NCBI RefSeq assembly: GCF_016862675.1
Contig: NZ_BONK01000002.1
Location: forward strand, 186,001-250,000
Direction of reading: 5' to 3'
Source: Cellulomonas chitinilytica
GTDB lineage: Bacteria; Actinomycetota; Actinomycetes; Actinomycetales; Cellulomonadaceae
DNA length: 64,000 nt
Shown here: piece by piece, positions 9,105 to 19,805 of the stretch
Layout of the letters: every line of letters starts with the position of its first letter
Numbering within the stretch: position 1 is the stretch's first letter
Made by a program: the position numbers and the translations under genes
The notes under the pieces: generated by a model
Seen by the model: the letters and a program-made list of their open reading frames with translations, nothing else
Told to the model about the DNA's origin: nothing
Databases searched by the model: none

Positions 9105-9390
9105 GCGTCTCCTTCGAGGCCATGCCTGGGTCGTGCCGGACGAAACTCTGTGGAGGTCCCGACTCCCCCGCCCGGACGTTCCTCCGCCTGAGCGAATCGA
9201 AGCAGCGGTGCCGTGTCAAGGAACCGGGCCGTTCGGGCATACCGGGCACAGCGGCGTTCACCGGTTCGGTCGACGCCGGCCGGGCCGCCGCACACGGCCG
9301 CGGTGGAACCGGGCGCAGCCGGGACGAACCGTCGGTAGGCTCCCAGGCCGCGGGCCACGGCGGCACGCGACGCACACGAGGAGTCACCCG

Positions 9391-9771
9391 ATGTCCAACG
9401 AGTACCCGCCGGCGCCGCGCCCGTCCGAGGCCACCGACCAGCGCACGTGGGCGATGGTCGCGCACCTCGGGGGGATCCTCGCGTACGTCTGGGTCGGATG
9501 GGCCGCGCCGCTGGTGATCTGGCTGGTGCACCGGGAGCGGGGCGGGGTCGCCGCCGACCAGGCGCGCGTCGCGCTGAACTTCCAGCTCACGGTGCTCGTC
9601 GGGCTCGTCGCCTGCCAGATCGTGCGGATGCTGCCGCTCGTCGGCTTCGTCGGCTGGATCGCGTTCGTCGGGATCTGCCTGATCAGCCTCGTGCTGTCGA
9701 TCCTCGCGGCGCTCGCGGTCCAGCGCGGCGGCTCGTACCGGTACCCGTTCTCGCTCGAGCTGGTGCGCTGA
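9391..9771 (+). CDS. DUF4870 domain-containing membrane protein
   Basis: A 126-residue protein of the DUF4870 (Tic20-like) family with three to four hydrophobic segments (MVAHLGGILAYVWVGWAAP, FQLTVLVGLVACQIV, VGFVGWIAFVGICLISLVLS). The charged loop VHRERGGVAADQARVALNFQL is characteristic. Function is unknown in bacteria. The ATG at 9391 has a good ribosome binding site (ACGAGGAG, 8 bases away); an upstream in-frame extension lacks one and is rejected. It is divergent from the proline-rich membrane protein. The 286 bases between them (9105-9390) hold a possible -10 box TAGGCT at 9336 and nothing else that I can recognise. Confidence 0.87.
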   Translation: MSNEYPPAPRPSEATDQRTWAMVAHLGGILAYVWVGWAAPLVIWLVHRERGGVAADQARVALNFQLTVLVGLVACQIVRMLPLVGFVGWIAFVGICLISLVLSILAALAVQRGGSYRYPFSLELVR

Positions 9772-9799
9772 CCGGAGCCGTCACGTCCGGCCGCGGGCG

Positions 9800-11034
9800 T
9801 CAGGCTGCGAGGGTCCGCACGACGGCGTCGGCGAGGAGCCGGCCCCGACGGGTGAGCACGACGCGGCGTCCCCCGTCGGCGGTGCGTCCCAGCGCCGCCG
9901 GACCGTCGACGAGCCCGTCGGCCACGAGACCCGCGACCGACGTCCGGGCCGCCCCCGGCAGCTCGTCCAGCGGCATGCCCGCCGCGAGGCGCACGCCGAG
10001 CATCAGGCGCTCGAGCTCGGCGGACTCGCCGTCCACGACCTCCCGCCCGGCGGCGGGGCTGAGCCCCCGGGCGAGCCGGTCGGCGTACGCCCGCGGGTGC
10101 TTGACGTTCCACCACCGCACGCCGCCGACGTGGCTGTGCGCACCCGGGCCGACGCCCCACCAGTCGTCGCCGCGCCAGTAGGCGAGGTTGTGGCGGCACT
10201 CGTCGGCGGACGTCCGCGCCCAGTTGCTCACCTCGTACCAGTGCAGGCCGGCGGCGGCGAGCAGGTCGTCCGCGAGCTCGTACTTCGCGGCCTGGTCGTC
10301 CTGGTCGGGCAGCGCGAGCTCACCGCGGCGGACCTGCACGGCCATCCGGGTGCCCGCCTCGACCACGAGCGCGTACGCGGAGACGTGGTCGACGCCCGTC
10401 GCGAGCGCCGTCTCGACGCTGGTGCGCCAGTCGTCCAGCGACTCCCCCGGCGTGCCGTAGATGAGGTCGAGGGACACGGCGAGCCCGGCGTCGCGGGCCC
10501 AGCGGACGACGTCCGGGATCCGTCGCGGGTCGTGCGTGCGGTCGAGCGTCGCGAGCACGTGCGGGACGGCCGACTGCATGCCGAACGAGACGCGCGTGAA
10601 CCCGGCGTCGGCGAGCGCCGCCAGCGACTGCGGGGTCACCGAGTCCGGGTTGGCCTCGGTGGTCACCTCGACGTCGTCGGCCAGGCCCCAGGCGTCGCGC
10701 ACGCCGCCGAGCATCCGGGCGAGGTCGGGGACGGCCAGGACGGTCGGCGTCCCGCCGCCGACGAACACGGTGCTCACGGGCCGGCGCGGCAGGTCCGCGA
10801 GGACACCTGCGGCCAGCGCGATCTCCCGCAGCGCGGTGTCGGCGTACGCCGCCTGCGACGCCCCGCCCCCGAGCTCGGTGGCCGTGTACGTGTTGAAGTC
10901 GCAGTACCCGCACCGCACCGTGCAGAACGGCACGTGCAGGTAGACCCCGAACGCGCGCCCGGCAGCACCCGCTGCGGCCGACGCCGGCAGCGCGCCGTCG
11001 TCGGGCGCGACGTCTCCCTCAGGGAGCGCCGGGC

Positions 11035-11038
<4 letters not shown>
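9800..11038 (-). CDS. hemW: Radical SAM family heme chaperone HemW
   Basis: HemW (formerly HemN-like) is a radical SAM protein that binds heme and delivers it to respiratory enzymes; it is not the coproporphyrinogen oxidase itself (family knowledge). The 412-residue product has the CxxxCxxC cluster motif CTVRCGYC at residues 39-46, the HemW-typical [20 protein letters not shown], and a C-terminal winged helix ([24 protein letters not shown]). The GTG start overlaps the lepA stop in GTGA (11035-11038), so it is translationally coupled to lepA. The lepA-hemW order is standard in Gram-positive bacteria. Confidence 0.95.
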
Positions 11039-12915
<1,877 letters not shown>

Positions 12916-13022
12916 GCGGAACTGCTCCCGGGTTCGTGGTGGGCGCACGTTGGCGCCGGATGGACGGTCCGCGACCGACCCGCGCCTGTCGGCGTGCGGG
13001 GGGTCGACCCCACCATGGTCCC

Positions 13023-13733
13023 ATGACGACGGACCTCGGCGACGCCCTCGACCACCTCACGATCCTCGGCGGCCTGCAGGACGAGTTCCTCGCGACGATC
13101 CCCGCCGTCGACCCGGCGACCCCGGTGCCCTGGTGCGGGCGCTGGCGGGTCCGCGACCTGGTCGTCCACCTGTCCCGCATCCACCACTGGGCCGCCGCCG
13201 AGGCCCGACGCGCGAAGGAGACGCCGCTCGGCCGCGGGCCGTTCGTCCTCGACGAGCTCTACCGGTCCTGCGCGGCGGAGCTGCGCGAGACGCTGGCCGC
13301 CCTCGGGCCGGACGCGCCGTCCCGCACGCTCACCGGCACCGGGACCGCCTCGTTCTGGCGCCGGCGCCAGACGCACGAGACGCTCGTCCACCTGTGGGAC
13401 CTGACGACCGCCGGCGGCCTCCCCTTCAGCGCCGACCCCGGCACGTGGGCCGACACCGTCGACGAGGTCGTCACCGTCATGCAGCCGCGGCAGGAGCGGC
13501 TGGGCCGGATGGAGCCGCTGGCCGCGCCGATCGGCCTCGTCGCGCCGGACGCCGGGCGCGACTGGCTGCTCGGCGCATCGACCGTCGCGGACCCGTCGGC
13601 GACCGTGACCGGACCGGCCGACACGCTCGCGCTGCTGCTGTGGGGGCGGGCGACGGTCGCCGACGAGCGCCTGACCGTGCGCGGCGACGCGGCGGCGCTC
13701 GACGACGCCCTGAGCCGCCGCCTCACCCCGTGA
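13023..13733 (+). CDS. Maleylpyruvate isomerase family mycothiol-dependent enzyme (DinB-like)
   Basis: A 236-residue protein of the actinobacterial TIGR03083/MDMPI family. Members have an N-terminal DinB-like four-helix bundle that binds a metal and may use mycothiol (family knowledge). Seen: [16 protein letters not shown] (metal-binding His region, residues about 42-57), [17 protein letters not shown] (second His region) and the C-terminal MDMPI segment ([20 protein letters not shown]). The ATG at 13023 lacks a ribosome binding site. It is divergent from lepA. The true substrate is unknown; many members are misnamed as maleylpyruvate isomerase. Confidence 0.85.
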   Translation: MTTDLGDALDHLTILGGLQDEFLATIPAVDPATPVPWCGRWRVRDLVVHLSRIHHWAAAEARRAKETPLGRGPFVLDELYRSCAAELRETLAALGPDAPSRTLTGTGTASFWRRRQTHETLVHLWDLTTAGGLPFSADPGTWADTVDEVVTVMQPRQERLGRMEPLAAPIGLVAPDAGRDWLLGASTVADPSATVTGPADTLALLLWGRATVADERLTVRGDAAALDDALSRRLTP

Positions 13734-13751
13734 CGCCCCGGCCCGGCGCGC

Positions 13752-14591
13752 TCACGCCTCGCGCGTGATCCGGACCTGCACCTCGGCGTCCTGCGTGCCC
13801 GCGCCCGCGTAGATGCCCCGCAACGGCGGCACGTCGTCGTACGACCGCCCCCGCGCGAGCACCACGTGGTGGTCTCCCGCGATCGTCCGGTTCGTCGGGT
13901 CGTACGCGAACCACTCCCCGACCCACCACTCGACCCACGCGTGCGACTCCCCGAGCACCGTCGTGCCCACGTCCGCACCCGAGTCGGGGTGCAGGTACCC
14001 CGAGACGTAGCGGGCGGGGATCCCGATGGCCCGCAGCGCACCCGTGACGAGGTGCGCGATGTCCTGGCACACGCCCGCACGGGCGCTCCACGCCTCGGCC
14101 GCCGGGGTGTGCACCGTCGTCACCCCCGGGATGTACTCGATCGCGTCGCGCAGCGCGGCGCTCACCGCCAGCGCGGCGTCGGCAGGCTCCAGGTCGGCCG
14201 CCGCCCGGCGTGCCAGCTCGACGACCTCCTCGGGCGGCTCCGTCGTCGCCGTGTCGGACAGGAACTCCGCCAGCCGGTCGCGCAGCTCCGCACCCCGCAA
14301 CGTGTCCCACCCGACGGGCGTGCGCACCGGGCCGCGCGCCGCGACCTCCACCACGTGCTCGGCCGTGACGACCATCGACTCGTGCGGGGCCAGCACCTCG
14401 AACGCCGTCACGGCGGTGCCCCAGTAGTCGCGGTACTCGTGCCACCACGTGTGCGGCTGCACGTCGACCTTGGACTCCACGACCGTCTGACCGTGCTGGG
14501 ACAACGGCGTCATCCGCGCCTCGTTGTACGACGCGACGACGGGCCCGGCGTACCGGAACGTCGACGTGTGCACGACCCGCAGCCTGGTCAC
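13752..14591 (-). CDS. Transglutaminase-like cysteine protease family protein
   Basis: A 279-residue protein with an N-terminal transglutaminase-like beta domain (about 1-90; RVVHTSTFRYAGPVVASYNE) and a papain-fold core. The catalytic triad can be read: Cys175 in RAGVCQDIAHL, His217 in GESHAWVEWW and Asp231 in YDPTN. No signal peptide is seen, so it is probably cytoplasmic. The GTG at 14591 is preceded by GAGGAGGAGCT, an excellent ribosome binding site. It is the last gene of a three-gene set with an alpha-E protein and a circularly permuted ATP-grasp enzyme, 76 bases after the alpha-E gene. In other bacteria this trio is conserved and predicted to make and cut peptide-like amide bonds; the product is unknown. 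Confidence 0.9.
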   Translation of the reverse strand: MTRLRVVHTSTFRYAGPVVASYNEARMTPLSQHGQTVVESKVDVQPHTWWHEYRDYWGTAVTAFEVLAPHESMVVTAEHVVEVAARGPVRTPVGWDTLRGAELRDRLAEFLSDTATTEPPEEVVELARRAAADLEPADAALAVSAALRDAIEYIPGVTTVHTPAAEAWSARAGVCQDIAHLVTGALRAIGIPARYVSGYLHPDSGADVGTTVLGESHAWVEWWVGEWFAYDPTNRTIAGDHHVVLARGRSYDDVPPLRGIYAGAGTQDAEVQVRITREA

Positions 14592-14667
14592 AGCTCCTCC
14601 TCGCCCGCGCTCATGGTTCCTTCTGCGTTCGCGCACCTGCGGGCGGCGCGGGCGCCCTCCGGCGCGC

Positions 14668-15597
14668 TCACAGCGCCTCCCCGACCCAGTGCGTCGTCGA
14701 CCCCGACGGGAAGTAGCGTCCCCGGATCGCGTCCGACGCCGCCGAGCAGGCGCGCTGCACCTGCTCCATCGCCTTCGGGAGGTCGTCGAGGACCTCGTCG
14801 AGCGGCCGGTACTCGAGGCTCGTCCGCACGAAGCCGATGTGCCGGCGCGCGTCGTCGACGGACGAACGGTCGACCACCGGCTCCAGCAGCGACAGGCACG
14901 TCTCCGCCTGGTTGAGCGCGAACACGATCGACCGCGGGAAGAGCCGGTCGAGCAGCAGGAACCCCGCGGCACGCTCGTCCGACGCGGTGCCGCGGTAGGT
15001 CCGCAGGAACGCCTCGTGGGCACCGCACGACCGCAGGAGCGTCGTCCAGCTCGGTCCCGCCGAGCCGGCCAGCGCCCGCGTCGTCAGCAGCCGGGCCGTC
15101 ATGTCGGCGCGTTCGATCGACCGGCCGAGCACCATGAACTGCCACGTGTCGTCGCGCGACGTGGCCGAGTCCATGATCCCGGCGACGATCGCGGCACGCT
15201 CCCGGACCCACGTGAAGTAGTCGTGCGGGCGTGCGGGGCGCATGTGCGACGGGAGCTGGTTCCAGGTGGTGTTGAGGCACTCCCAGAGCTCCGTCGAGAT
15301 GATCTCCCGGGCTCTGCGGGCGTTCTCCCGGGCGGACACCAGCGACCCGGCGATGGACGACGGGGCGAACCGGTCGTACGCCAGCATGTCGAGCACGTAC
15401 TCACGGCCGACCTCGATGTGCGTCGGCGGCGCGGGCCGGTCCATGACCGACAGCAGCGAGCGGCAGGCGAGGTCCTCCTCGGCCCAGGGGTCCTCGAGCA
15501 GGATCTGGACGTGCACGTCGAGCAGGCGCGCGGTGTCGTCCGCGCGCTCCACGTACCGGCCGATCCAGAACAGCGACTCGGCGATGCGGCTCAGCAC
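14668..15597 (-). CDS. Alpha-E domain-containing protein (DUF403)
   Basis: A 309-residue all-helical protein of the alpha-E family. It begins with the diagnostic MLSRIAESLFWIGRYVERAD and has the internal echo MVLGRSIERADMTARLL (about 155-171), which shows the two-fold repeat. No catalytic residues are known; members always travel with circularly permuted ATP-grasp and transglutaminase genes, so a scaffold or carrier role is inferred. The GTG at 15597 lies inside the last codons of the ATP-grasp gene (7-base overlap), implying translational coupling. Confidence 0.9.
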   Translation of the reverse strand: MLSRIAESLFWIGRYVERADDTARLLDVHVQILLEDPWAEEDLACRSLLSVMDRPAPPTHIEVGREYVLDMLAYDRFAPSSIAGSLVSARENARRAREIISTELWECLNTTWNQLPSHMRPARPHDYFTWVRERAAIVAGIMDSATSRDDTWQFMVLGRSIERADMTARLLTTRALAGSAGPSWTTLLRSCGAHEAFLRTYRGTASDERAAGFLLLDRLFPRSIVFALNQAETCLSLLEPVVDRSSVDDARRHIGFVRTSLEYRPLDEVLDDLPKAMEQVQRACSAASDAIRGRYFPSGSTTHWVGEAL

Positions 15598-17174
15598 GGC
15601 AGGCCCCCGTCCTGCCGCACGCCGGTCTGCTGCTGCTGCATGACCTGCGCGCGGACGTCGTTCGGGTTGGAGTCGATCGGCACCGCCGTGTCGAGCGGCA
15701 CCGGGTGCGGCAGGTCGGACGGACGGGTCGCCCGGCGCGGCACGGCACCGCCGAGCACCCAGGTGTCCTTCGACCCGCCACCCTGCGACGAGTTCACGAC
15801 GAGCTGCCCCTCGGGGAGCGCGACCCGCGTCAGGCCCCCGGGCAGCACCCACACCGACTCGCCGTCGTTGACCGCGAACGGCCGCAGGTCGGTGTGCCGG
15901 GGGCGCAGCCCGTCCTCGACGAGCGTCGGCACGGTGGACAGCTGGACGACGGGCTGCGCGATCCACCCGCGGGGGTCGTCGACCAGCCGGGTGCGCAGCG
16001 CGGCGAGCTCCGCGCGCGACGCGGCGGGGCCGACCACGAGCCCCTTCCCGCCGGACCCGTCGACGGGCTTGACCACGAGCTCGTCGAGGCGGTCGAGCAC
16101 CTCCTCGAGCGCGCCCGGGTCCTCCAGCCGCCACGTGTCGACGTTCGGCAGGATCGGCTCCTCACCGAGGTAGTACCGCACGAGGTCCGGCACGAACGTG
16201 TAGACGAGCTTGTCGTCCGCGACGCCGTTGCCGACCGCGTTCGCGATCGTGACGGTGCCGTTGCGCGCGCAGCTCAGCAGACCCGGGCTGCCCAGCAGCG
16301 AGTCGGACCGGAACACGACGGGGTCGAGGTAGTCGTCGTCCACCCGCCGGTAGATCACGTCGACCCGCCGCCGCCCCTGCGTGGTCCGCATCCACACCCG
16401 CCCGCTGGCGCAGAACAGGTCCCGCCCCTCGACGAGCTCCACGCCCATCGACCGGGCCAGCAGCGAGTGCTCGAAGTACGCGGAGTTGAACACCCCCGGC
16501 GTGAGGACGACGACGGTGGGCTCGTCGACGCCGGCCGGGGCCGCGGCGGTGAGGGCGGCCAGCAGGCGCCGCGGGTAGTCGGCGACCGGGCGGATCCGCA
16601 TCGACGCGAACACCTCGGGGAACGTCTGCGCCATCGCACGGCGGTTCGACAGCACGTAGCTGACACCGCTCGGCACGCGCACGTTGTCCTCGAGCACCCG
16701 CCAGTCGCCGTTGCCATCGCGGACCAGGTCGATGCCCGACACGTGCACCCGCACGCCGTTGGGCGGCTGGATGCCGCGCGCGGCACGGTGGAAGTGGGTG
16801 GACGAGACGATGACGGACCGGGGCACGACGCCGTCGGCGACGGCCCGCTGCTGCCCGTAGACGTCCGCGAGGAACGCCTCGAGCGCGCGCACCCGCTGCG
16901 CGACGCCGGGCGCCATCTGCTCCCACTCGGTGCCCGCGATGACGCGCGGGACGACGTCCAGCGGGAACGGACGCTCCTCGCCCGCGAAGTCGAACGTGAC
17001 CCCCTGGGCCATGTAGGAGCGCGCCAGCGTGTCCGCTCGCCCGCGCAGCTCCCCCGCGGAGAGCTGGGCGAACGCCTCGTGCACACGCTGGTACGCGGGC
17101 CTGGGATCGCCGCCGGGCCCGATCATCTCGTCCCAGGCCGGCCCCGCCGGGTAGTCGTCGAACAGGTCCGCCAT
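15591..17174 (-). CDS. Circularly permuted type 2 ATP-grasp protein
   Basis: A 527-residue protein of the DUF404/DUF407 ATP-grasp family, predicted to form amide bonds by carboxylate-amine ligation. Seen: VLEDNVRVPSGVSYVLSNR (about 160-178), VVLTPGVFNSAYFEHS, and the nucleotide-binding KPVDGSGGKGLVVG (about 400-413). The tail is Gln-rich (MQQQQTG). The ATG at 17174 is supported by a TACTGT box ending 6 bases upstream, so transcription is probably leaderless. It heads a three-gene operon with alpha-E and transglutaminase-like genes. Biochemical product unknown. Confidence 0.92.
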   Translation of the reverse strand: MADLFDDYPAGPAWDEMIGPGGDPRPAYQRVHEAFAQLSAGELRGRADTLARSYMAQGVTFDFAGEERPFPLDVVPRVIAGTEWEQMAPGVAQRVRALEAFLADVYGQQRAVADGVVPRSVIVSSTHFHRAARGIQPPNGVRVHVSGIDLVRDGNGDWRVLEDNVRVPSGVSYVLSNRRAMAQTFPEVFASMRIRPVADYPRRLLAALTAAAPAGVDEPTVVVLTPGVFNSAYFEHSLLARSMGVELVEGRDLFCASGRVWMRTTQGRRRVDVIYRRVDDDYLDPVVFRSDSLLGSPGLLSCARNGTVTIANAVGNGVADDKLVYTFVPDLVRYYLGEEPILPNVDTWRLEDPGALEEVLDRLDELVVKPVDGSGGKGLVVGPAASRAELAALRTRLVDDPRGWIAQPVVQLSTVPTLVEDGLRPRHTDLRPFAVNDGESVWVLPGGLTRVALPEGQLVVNSSQGGGSKDTWVLGGAVPRRATRPSDLPHPVPLDTAVPIDSNPNDVRAQVMQQQQTGVRQDGGLPC

Positions 17175-17180
17175 GGCGTG

Positions 17181-17186
17181 ACAGTA
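17181..17186 (-). promoter_or_regulatory. -10 box of the ATP-grasp operon (leaderless)
   Basis: TACTGT on the minus strand, 6 bases before the ATG. A TTGACA lies only 9 bases further upstream, too close to be a standard -35. Confidence 0.5.
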
Positions 17187-17241
17187 ACCCTGGCGTGTCA
17201 ACGCCGCGTTACGTCGCGGCACCGCCGGCCGGTCCGGCCGG

Positions 17242-17247
17242 TACCGT
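17242..17247 (+). promoter_or_regulatory. -10 box of the PemK-like gene (leaderless)
   Basis: TACCGT, 7 bases before the GTG at 17255. This spacing decides that start over a GTG at 17195. Confidence 0.4.
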
Positions 17248-17254
17248 CGTCCGC

Positions 17255-17800
17255 GTGGCCGTGACCAGCCGTGTGACCTCCGCCCTGCGACGTCTGGTCG
17301 GTGCCGTCCGACCAGGCCGCCGGGCCCCGTCGTCCGCCCCGCCGACACCGGCGGCGGCACCCCGGGCGCTGCCCGACCACCGCGGCCCGGTCCGGGTCGA
17401 GTACACGCCGTCGCCCGACGGCGTCGCCGACCCCGGCGAGGTCGTCTGGACCTGGGTGCCGTACGAGGACGACCCGACACGCGGCAAGGACAGGCCCGTG
17501 CTCGTGGTCGGCCGCGACGGCGGGGTCCTGCTCGGGCTCATGCTCACGAGCAAGGACCACAGCCGTGACGCGGCCGACGAGGCACGGTGGGGCCGGCGGT
17601 GGATGGACCTCGGCCCGGGCGCGTGGGACCGGCAGGGCCGACCCAGCGAGGTCCGGCTCGACCGGGTCCTGCGGATCGACCCGCACGCCGTGCGACGCGA
17701 GGGGGCGGTGCTCGACAGGAGCGTGTTCGACCGGGTCGCCCACGAGGTGACCGCCGGGCGTGGCGCTGGGGGGTCTCGCGGGCGGCGCAGCGGCTGGTAG
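17255..17800 (+). CDS. PemK/MazF-fold family protein, no antitoxin partner
   Basis: A 181-residue protein. After a basic, low-complexity N-terminus (about 1-45) comes a PemK/MazF-like beta-barrel: VRVEYTPSPDGVADPGEVVWTW, then GKDRPVLVVGRD, LGLMLTSKDH and the C-terminal helix FDRVAHEVTAG. MazF/PemK toxins are mRNA endonucleases, but there is no antitoxin gene on either side and the protein is longer than the usual 110 residues, so it may be a domesticated member. The start is the GTG after a TANNNT box. It ends 3 bases inside the likely -10 box of rpsT. Confidence 0.75.
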   Translation: MAVTSRVTSALRRLVGAVRPGRRAPSSAPPTPAAAPRALPDHRGPVRVEYTPSPDGVADPGEVVWTWVPYEDDPTRGKDRPVLVVGRDGGVLLGLMLTSKDHSRDAADEARWGRRWMDLGPGAWDRQGRPSEVRLDRVLRIDPHAVRREGAVLDRSVFDRVAHEVTAGRGAGGSRGRRSGW

Positions 17801-17803
17801 CAT
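17798..17803 (+). promoter_or_regulatory. Probable -10 box of rpsT
   Basis: TAGCAT preceded by TGG, overlapping the stop codon of the PemK-like gene. It would give a 5' leader of roughly 135 bases for rpsT. No good -35 is visible. Confidence 0.4.
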
Positions 17804-17813
17804 AGGGATTCGC

Positions 17814-17837
17814 GTGTCCGCCCGGGTCGGCGGGCAC
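17814..17837 (+). promoter_or_regulatory. Stem-loop in the rpsT leader
   Basis: GTGTCCGCC / GGCGGGCAC, 9 paired positions (one G-U) around a 6-base loop, near the predicted 5' end of the rpsT mRNA. It could be an RNA-stability hairpin or part of S20 autoregulation. Confidence 0.4.
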
Positions 17838-17943
17838 AAGCCCAGCTCCTCTCCGCGGGTATCCCCACGCCCCAGTCCCGGAGCTGTGCGCGCCCTCTAC
17901 GACCTGTCAGATCGCTTCGGCGAACGCACAAGAGAGTCCACAC

Positions 17944-18204
17944 GTGGCCAACATCAAGTCCCAGATCAAGCGCATCAACACCAACGAGAAGGCGCGCCTG
18001 CGCAACAAGGCCGTCAAGTCGGAGCTCAAGACGCACATCCGTCGCGTCCGCGAGGCCGTCGCCGGTGATGACAAGGAGGCGGCCCAGGCCGCTCTCGTGA
18101 CGGCGTCGAAGAAGCTCGACAAGGCCGTCTCGAAGGGTGTCATCCACTCGAACCAGGCCGCCAACAAGAAGTCGGCGCTGGCGAAGGCCGTCCAGGCCAT
18201 CTGA
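17944..18204 (+). CDS. rpsT: 30S ribosomal protein S20
   Basis: The 86-residue S20, a small helical protein that binds 16S rRNA at the base of the small subunit. The sequence [20 protein letters not shown] and the Lys/Arg/Ala-rich body match the family over full length. Translation starts at GTG (17944) in CACGTGGCC; there is only a weak GAGAG upstream, as often seen for rpsT, where poor initiation takes part in autoregulation. A strong bidirectional terminator follows at 18266. Confidence 0.97.
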   Translation: MANIKSQIKRINTNEKARLRNKAVKSELKTHIRRVREAVAGDDKEAAQAALVTASKKLDKAVSKGVIHSNQAANKKSALAKAVQAI

Positions 18205-18265
18205 GTCGCTGCCCTCCGGGGCACCTCGATCGGCCCTCGCGCGGCACCACCCGCCCGAGACGACA

Positions 18266-18311
18266 AACAGTGAAGGCGTCACCCCCCCTGCGGGGTGACG
18301 CCTTCACTGTT
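18266..18311. terminator. Bidirectional terminator, 20-bp perfect stem
   Basis: Perfect inverted repeat with 20-base arms (starting AACAGTGAAGG, ending CCTTCACTGTT) and a 6-base loop. It separates rpsT from the convergent HTH-TPR gene and serves both strands. Only short T/A tails flank it. Confidence 0.9.
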
Positions 18312-18322
18312 GTCCAGCCCGG

Positions 18323-19648
18323 TCAGGTCAGCGACCAGGTCTCCCAGCTGCTGAGCGGGACCGACGGCCGGAAACCTGCCTCGCGCAACGCCCGGTCGAA
18401 CGCCTGCGCGGCGGCGGCCGTGTCCCCCTGACGGACGAACCGGTCGCCGAGATCACGCCACGCCGCCGCGGACTGCCGGGACGCGGACATCATGCCGAGC
18501 ATGTCGGCAGCCCACTGGTACGCGCGCGTCGCACCCTCGCTGTCACCCTGCGCGTGCCGCACGTCGCCGAGCGACAGCTGCGCGACCGCGGTCTCGAGAC
18601 GCGGCGGCTCGCCGAGCCGTTCCAGCGCGGCGTTGACGAACGCGTCGGCGGCGTTGAGGTCGCCGAGCAGCAGGTGGGCACGCGACCGCTCGACGTCGAG
18701 GCGAGCGAGGTCCAGCTCGGACCCGAGCAGGGCCAGGTCGGGCGCAGCCTTCTCGATCTGCTCGAGGGCATCCCGAGGCTCCGCCGGCTCGGAGCGCAGC
18801 AGCAGCCACGCGTAGTTCAGGCGCAGACGCGGCAGGTCCCGGTCCGGCTCGCCGCCCTCGGCCAGGAGGGCCAACGCGCGCTCCGTGTACCGCTGCGCGA
18901 GCTCGTAGTCGCGACGCTGCTCCGCGACCAGGGCGGCGTTCCAGTACACGCTCCCCCGACCGCGCGGGGTGCCGAGCGACTCCGCGAGCCGGATCAGCTC
19001 GGCCGCGCGGTGCGTGGCGTACAGGAGGTCGCCGCGCTCGACGTACGACCACAGCACCGTCGACGCGAGCCGCAGGTGCTCGTCGACCCCGGCGAGCTCC
19101 GCCTGCTCGAGCTCCGTCAGGACGCGCTCCCCGACCTCCACGCTGCGGTGCAGGTCGCCGGCGTCCATGTAGGAGCCGACGAGCGCGGTCGCGAGGCTGG
19201 CCGCCTCGAGGTGGCTGCCGCGCTCGCGTGCGTCCGCGAGGAGCGGCTCGAGGATCGCGACGGCCTCCTCCAACTCACCCACCGACTCGTGGGCGCGGGC
19301 CATCGCCGTGAGGGCGACCACGCGGAGCGCGGGGGTGATGACGTCGAGGTCGAGACTCTGCAGCCGGCGCAGGGCCGCCGGGGCGTCGCCCTGGGACATG
19401 TCCAGCCGGGCGTAGTCGATCTCGAGCCGGGTGCGGGCCTCGTTGGGTCCGTCCTCGCCGTGGCGGAGAAACTCCAGCGTCGTCCCGAGGCGCCCGGCCA
19501 GCACGGCCAGGGCGGCGTCCGTCGGTTCGCGGTGCCCCGCCTCGATGAGGGAGATGTAGCTCGGGGAGAAGGCCGACCCCGCGAGGGCGGTCTGGGAGAG
19601 TCCTGCAGCGAGCCGGGCCTCGCGCACCCGGTCAGCAATGGTCGTCAT
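18323..19648 (-). CDS. XRE-family HTH regulator with C-terminal TPR repeats
   Basis: A 441-residue protein: an N-terminal XRE helix-turn-helix at about residues 5-60 (REARLAAGLSQTALAG, SPSYISLIEAGHREPT), then about 370 residues of helical TPR-like repeats (for example DAPAALRRLQSLDLDVITP, GDLHRSVEVGERVLTELE, GDTAAAAQAFDRALREAGF). This HTH-plus-TPR architecture is that of RRNPP-type peptide receptors (PlcR, Rgg, NprR) and of some actinobacterial regulators. The ATG has a promoter directly in front (leaderless). A 46-residue secreted-peptide gene lies just upstream on the same strand, which makes a peptide-sensing role plausible but unproven. Confidence 0.85.
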   Translation of the reverse strand: MTTIADRVREARLAAGLSQTALAGSAFSPSYISLIEAGHREPTDAALAVLAGRLGTTLEFLRHGEDGPNEARTRLEIDYARLDMSQGDAPAALRRLQSLDLDVITPALRVVALTAMARAHESVGELEEAVAILEPLLADARERGSHLEAASLATALVGSYMDAGDLHRSVEVGERVLTELEQAELAGVDEHLRLASTVLWSYVERGDLLYATHRAAELIRLAESLGTPRGRGSVYWNAALVAEQRRDYELAQRYTERALALLAEGGEPDRDLPRLRLNYAWLLLRSEPAEPRDALEQIEKAAPDLALLGSELDLARLDVERSRAHLLLGDLNAADAFVNAALERLGEPPRLETAVAQLSLGDVRHAQGDSEGATRAYQWAADMLGMMSASRQSAAAWRDLGDRFVRQGDTAAAAQAFDRALREAGFRPSVPLSSWETWSLT

Positions 19649-19656
19649 GTCAAGTC

Positions 19657-19684
19657 ATTGTATGTGTGACGCCGAATCTGTCCA
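19657..19684 (-). promoter_or_regulatory. Promoter of the HTH-TPR gene
   Basis: TGGACA, 16-base spacer, TACAAT, then 8 bases to the ATG at 19648. Five of six positions match consensus in each box, so this is one of the strongest promoters in the window, and it is leaderless. Confidence 0.7.
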
Positions 19685-19742
19685 CCATCCACGCCCGCGT
19701 CGGACCGATCTCACAGGTACCGGCCAGGTTGACCTGCGCGGA

Positions 19743-19795
19743 CGGGTCGTTCCCGGGGGACGCCGGCGCCGTCGCCGCGCCCCGGGAACGACCCG
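19743..19795 (-). terminator. Terminator after the small peptide gene
   Basis: Perfect 16-base inverted repeat (arms beginning CGGGTCGTTCCC, 21-base GC-rich loop) ending 10 bases downstream of the peptide stop codon. No T tract, as is common in actinobacteria. It separates the peptide gene from the regulator promoter. Confidence 0.7.
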
Positions 19796-19805
19796 GGTGG
19801 TCAGG

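Noticed and set aside
9105-9390. Possible mobile-element remnant or RNA gene in the 286-base gap
   Set aside because: No inverted ends, no tRNA-like cloverleaf and no repeat of it elsewhere in the window; it looks like an ordinary divergent promoter region.
17255-17800. Complete type II toxin-antitoxin module
   Set aside because: No small antitoxin gene lies on either side; the neighbours are the ATP-grasp gene and rpsT.
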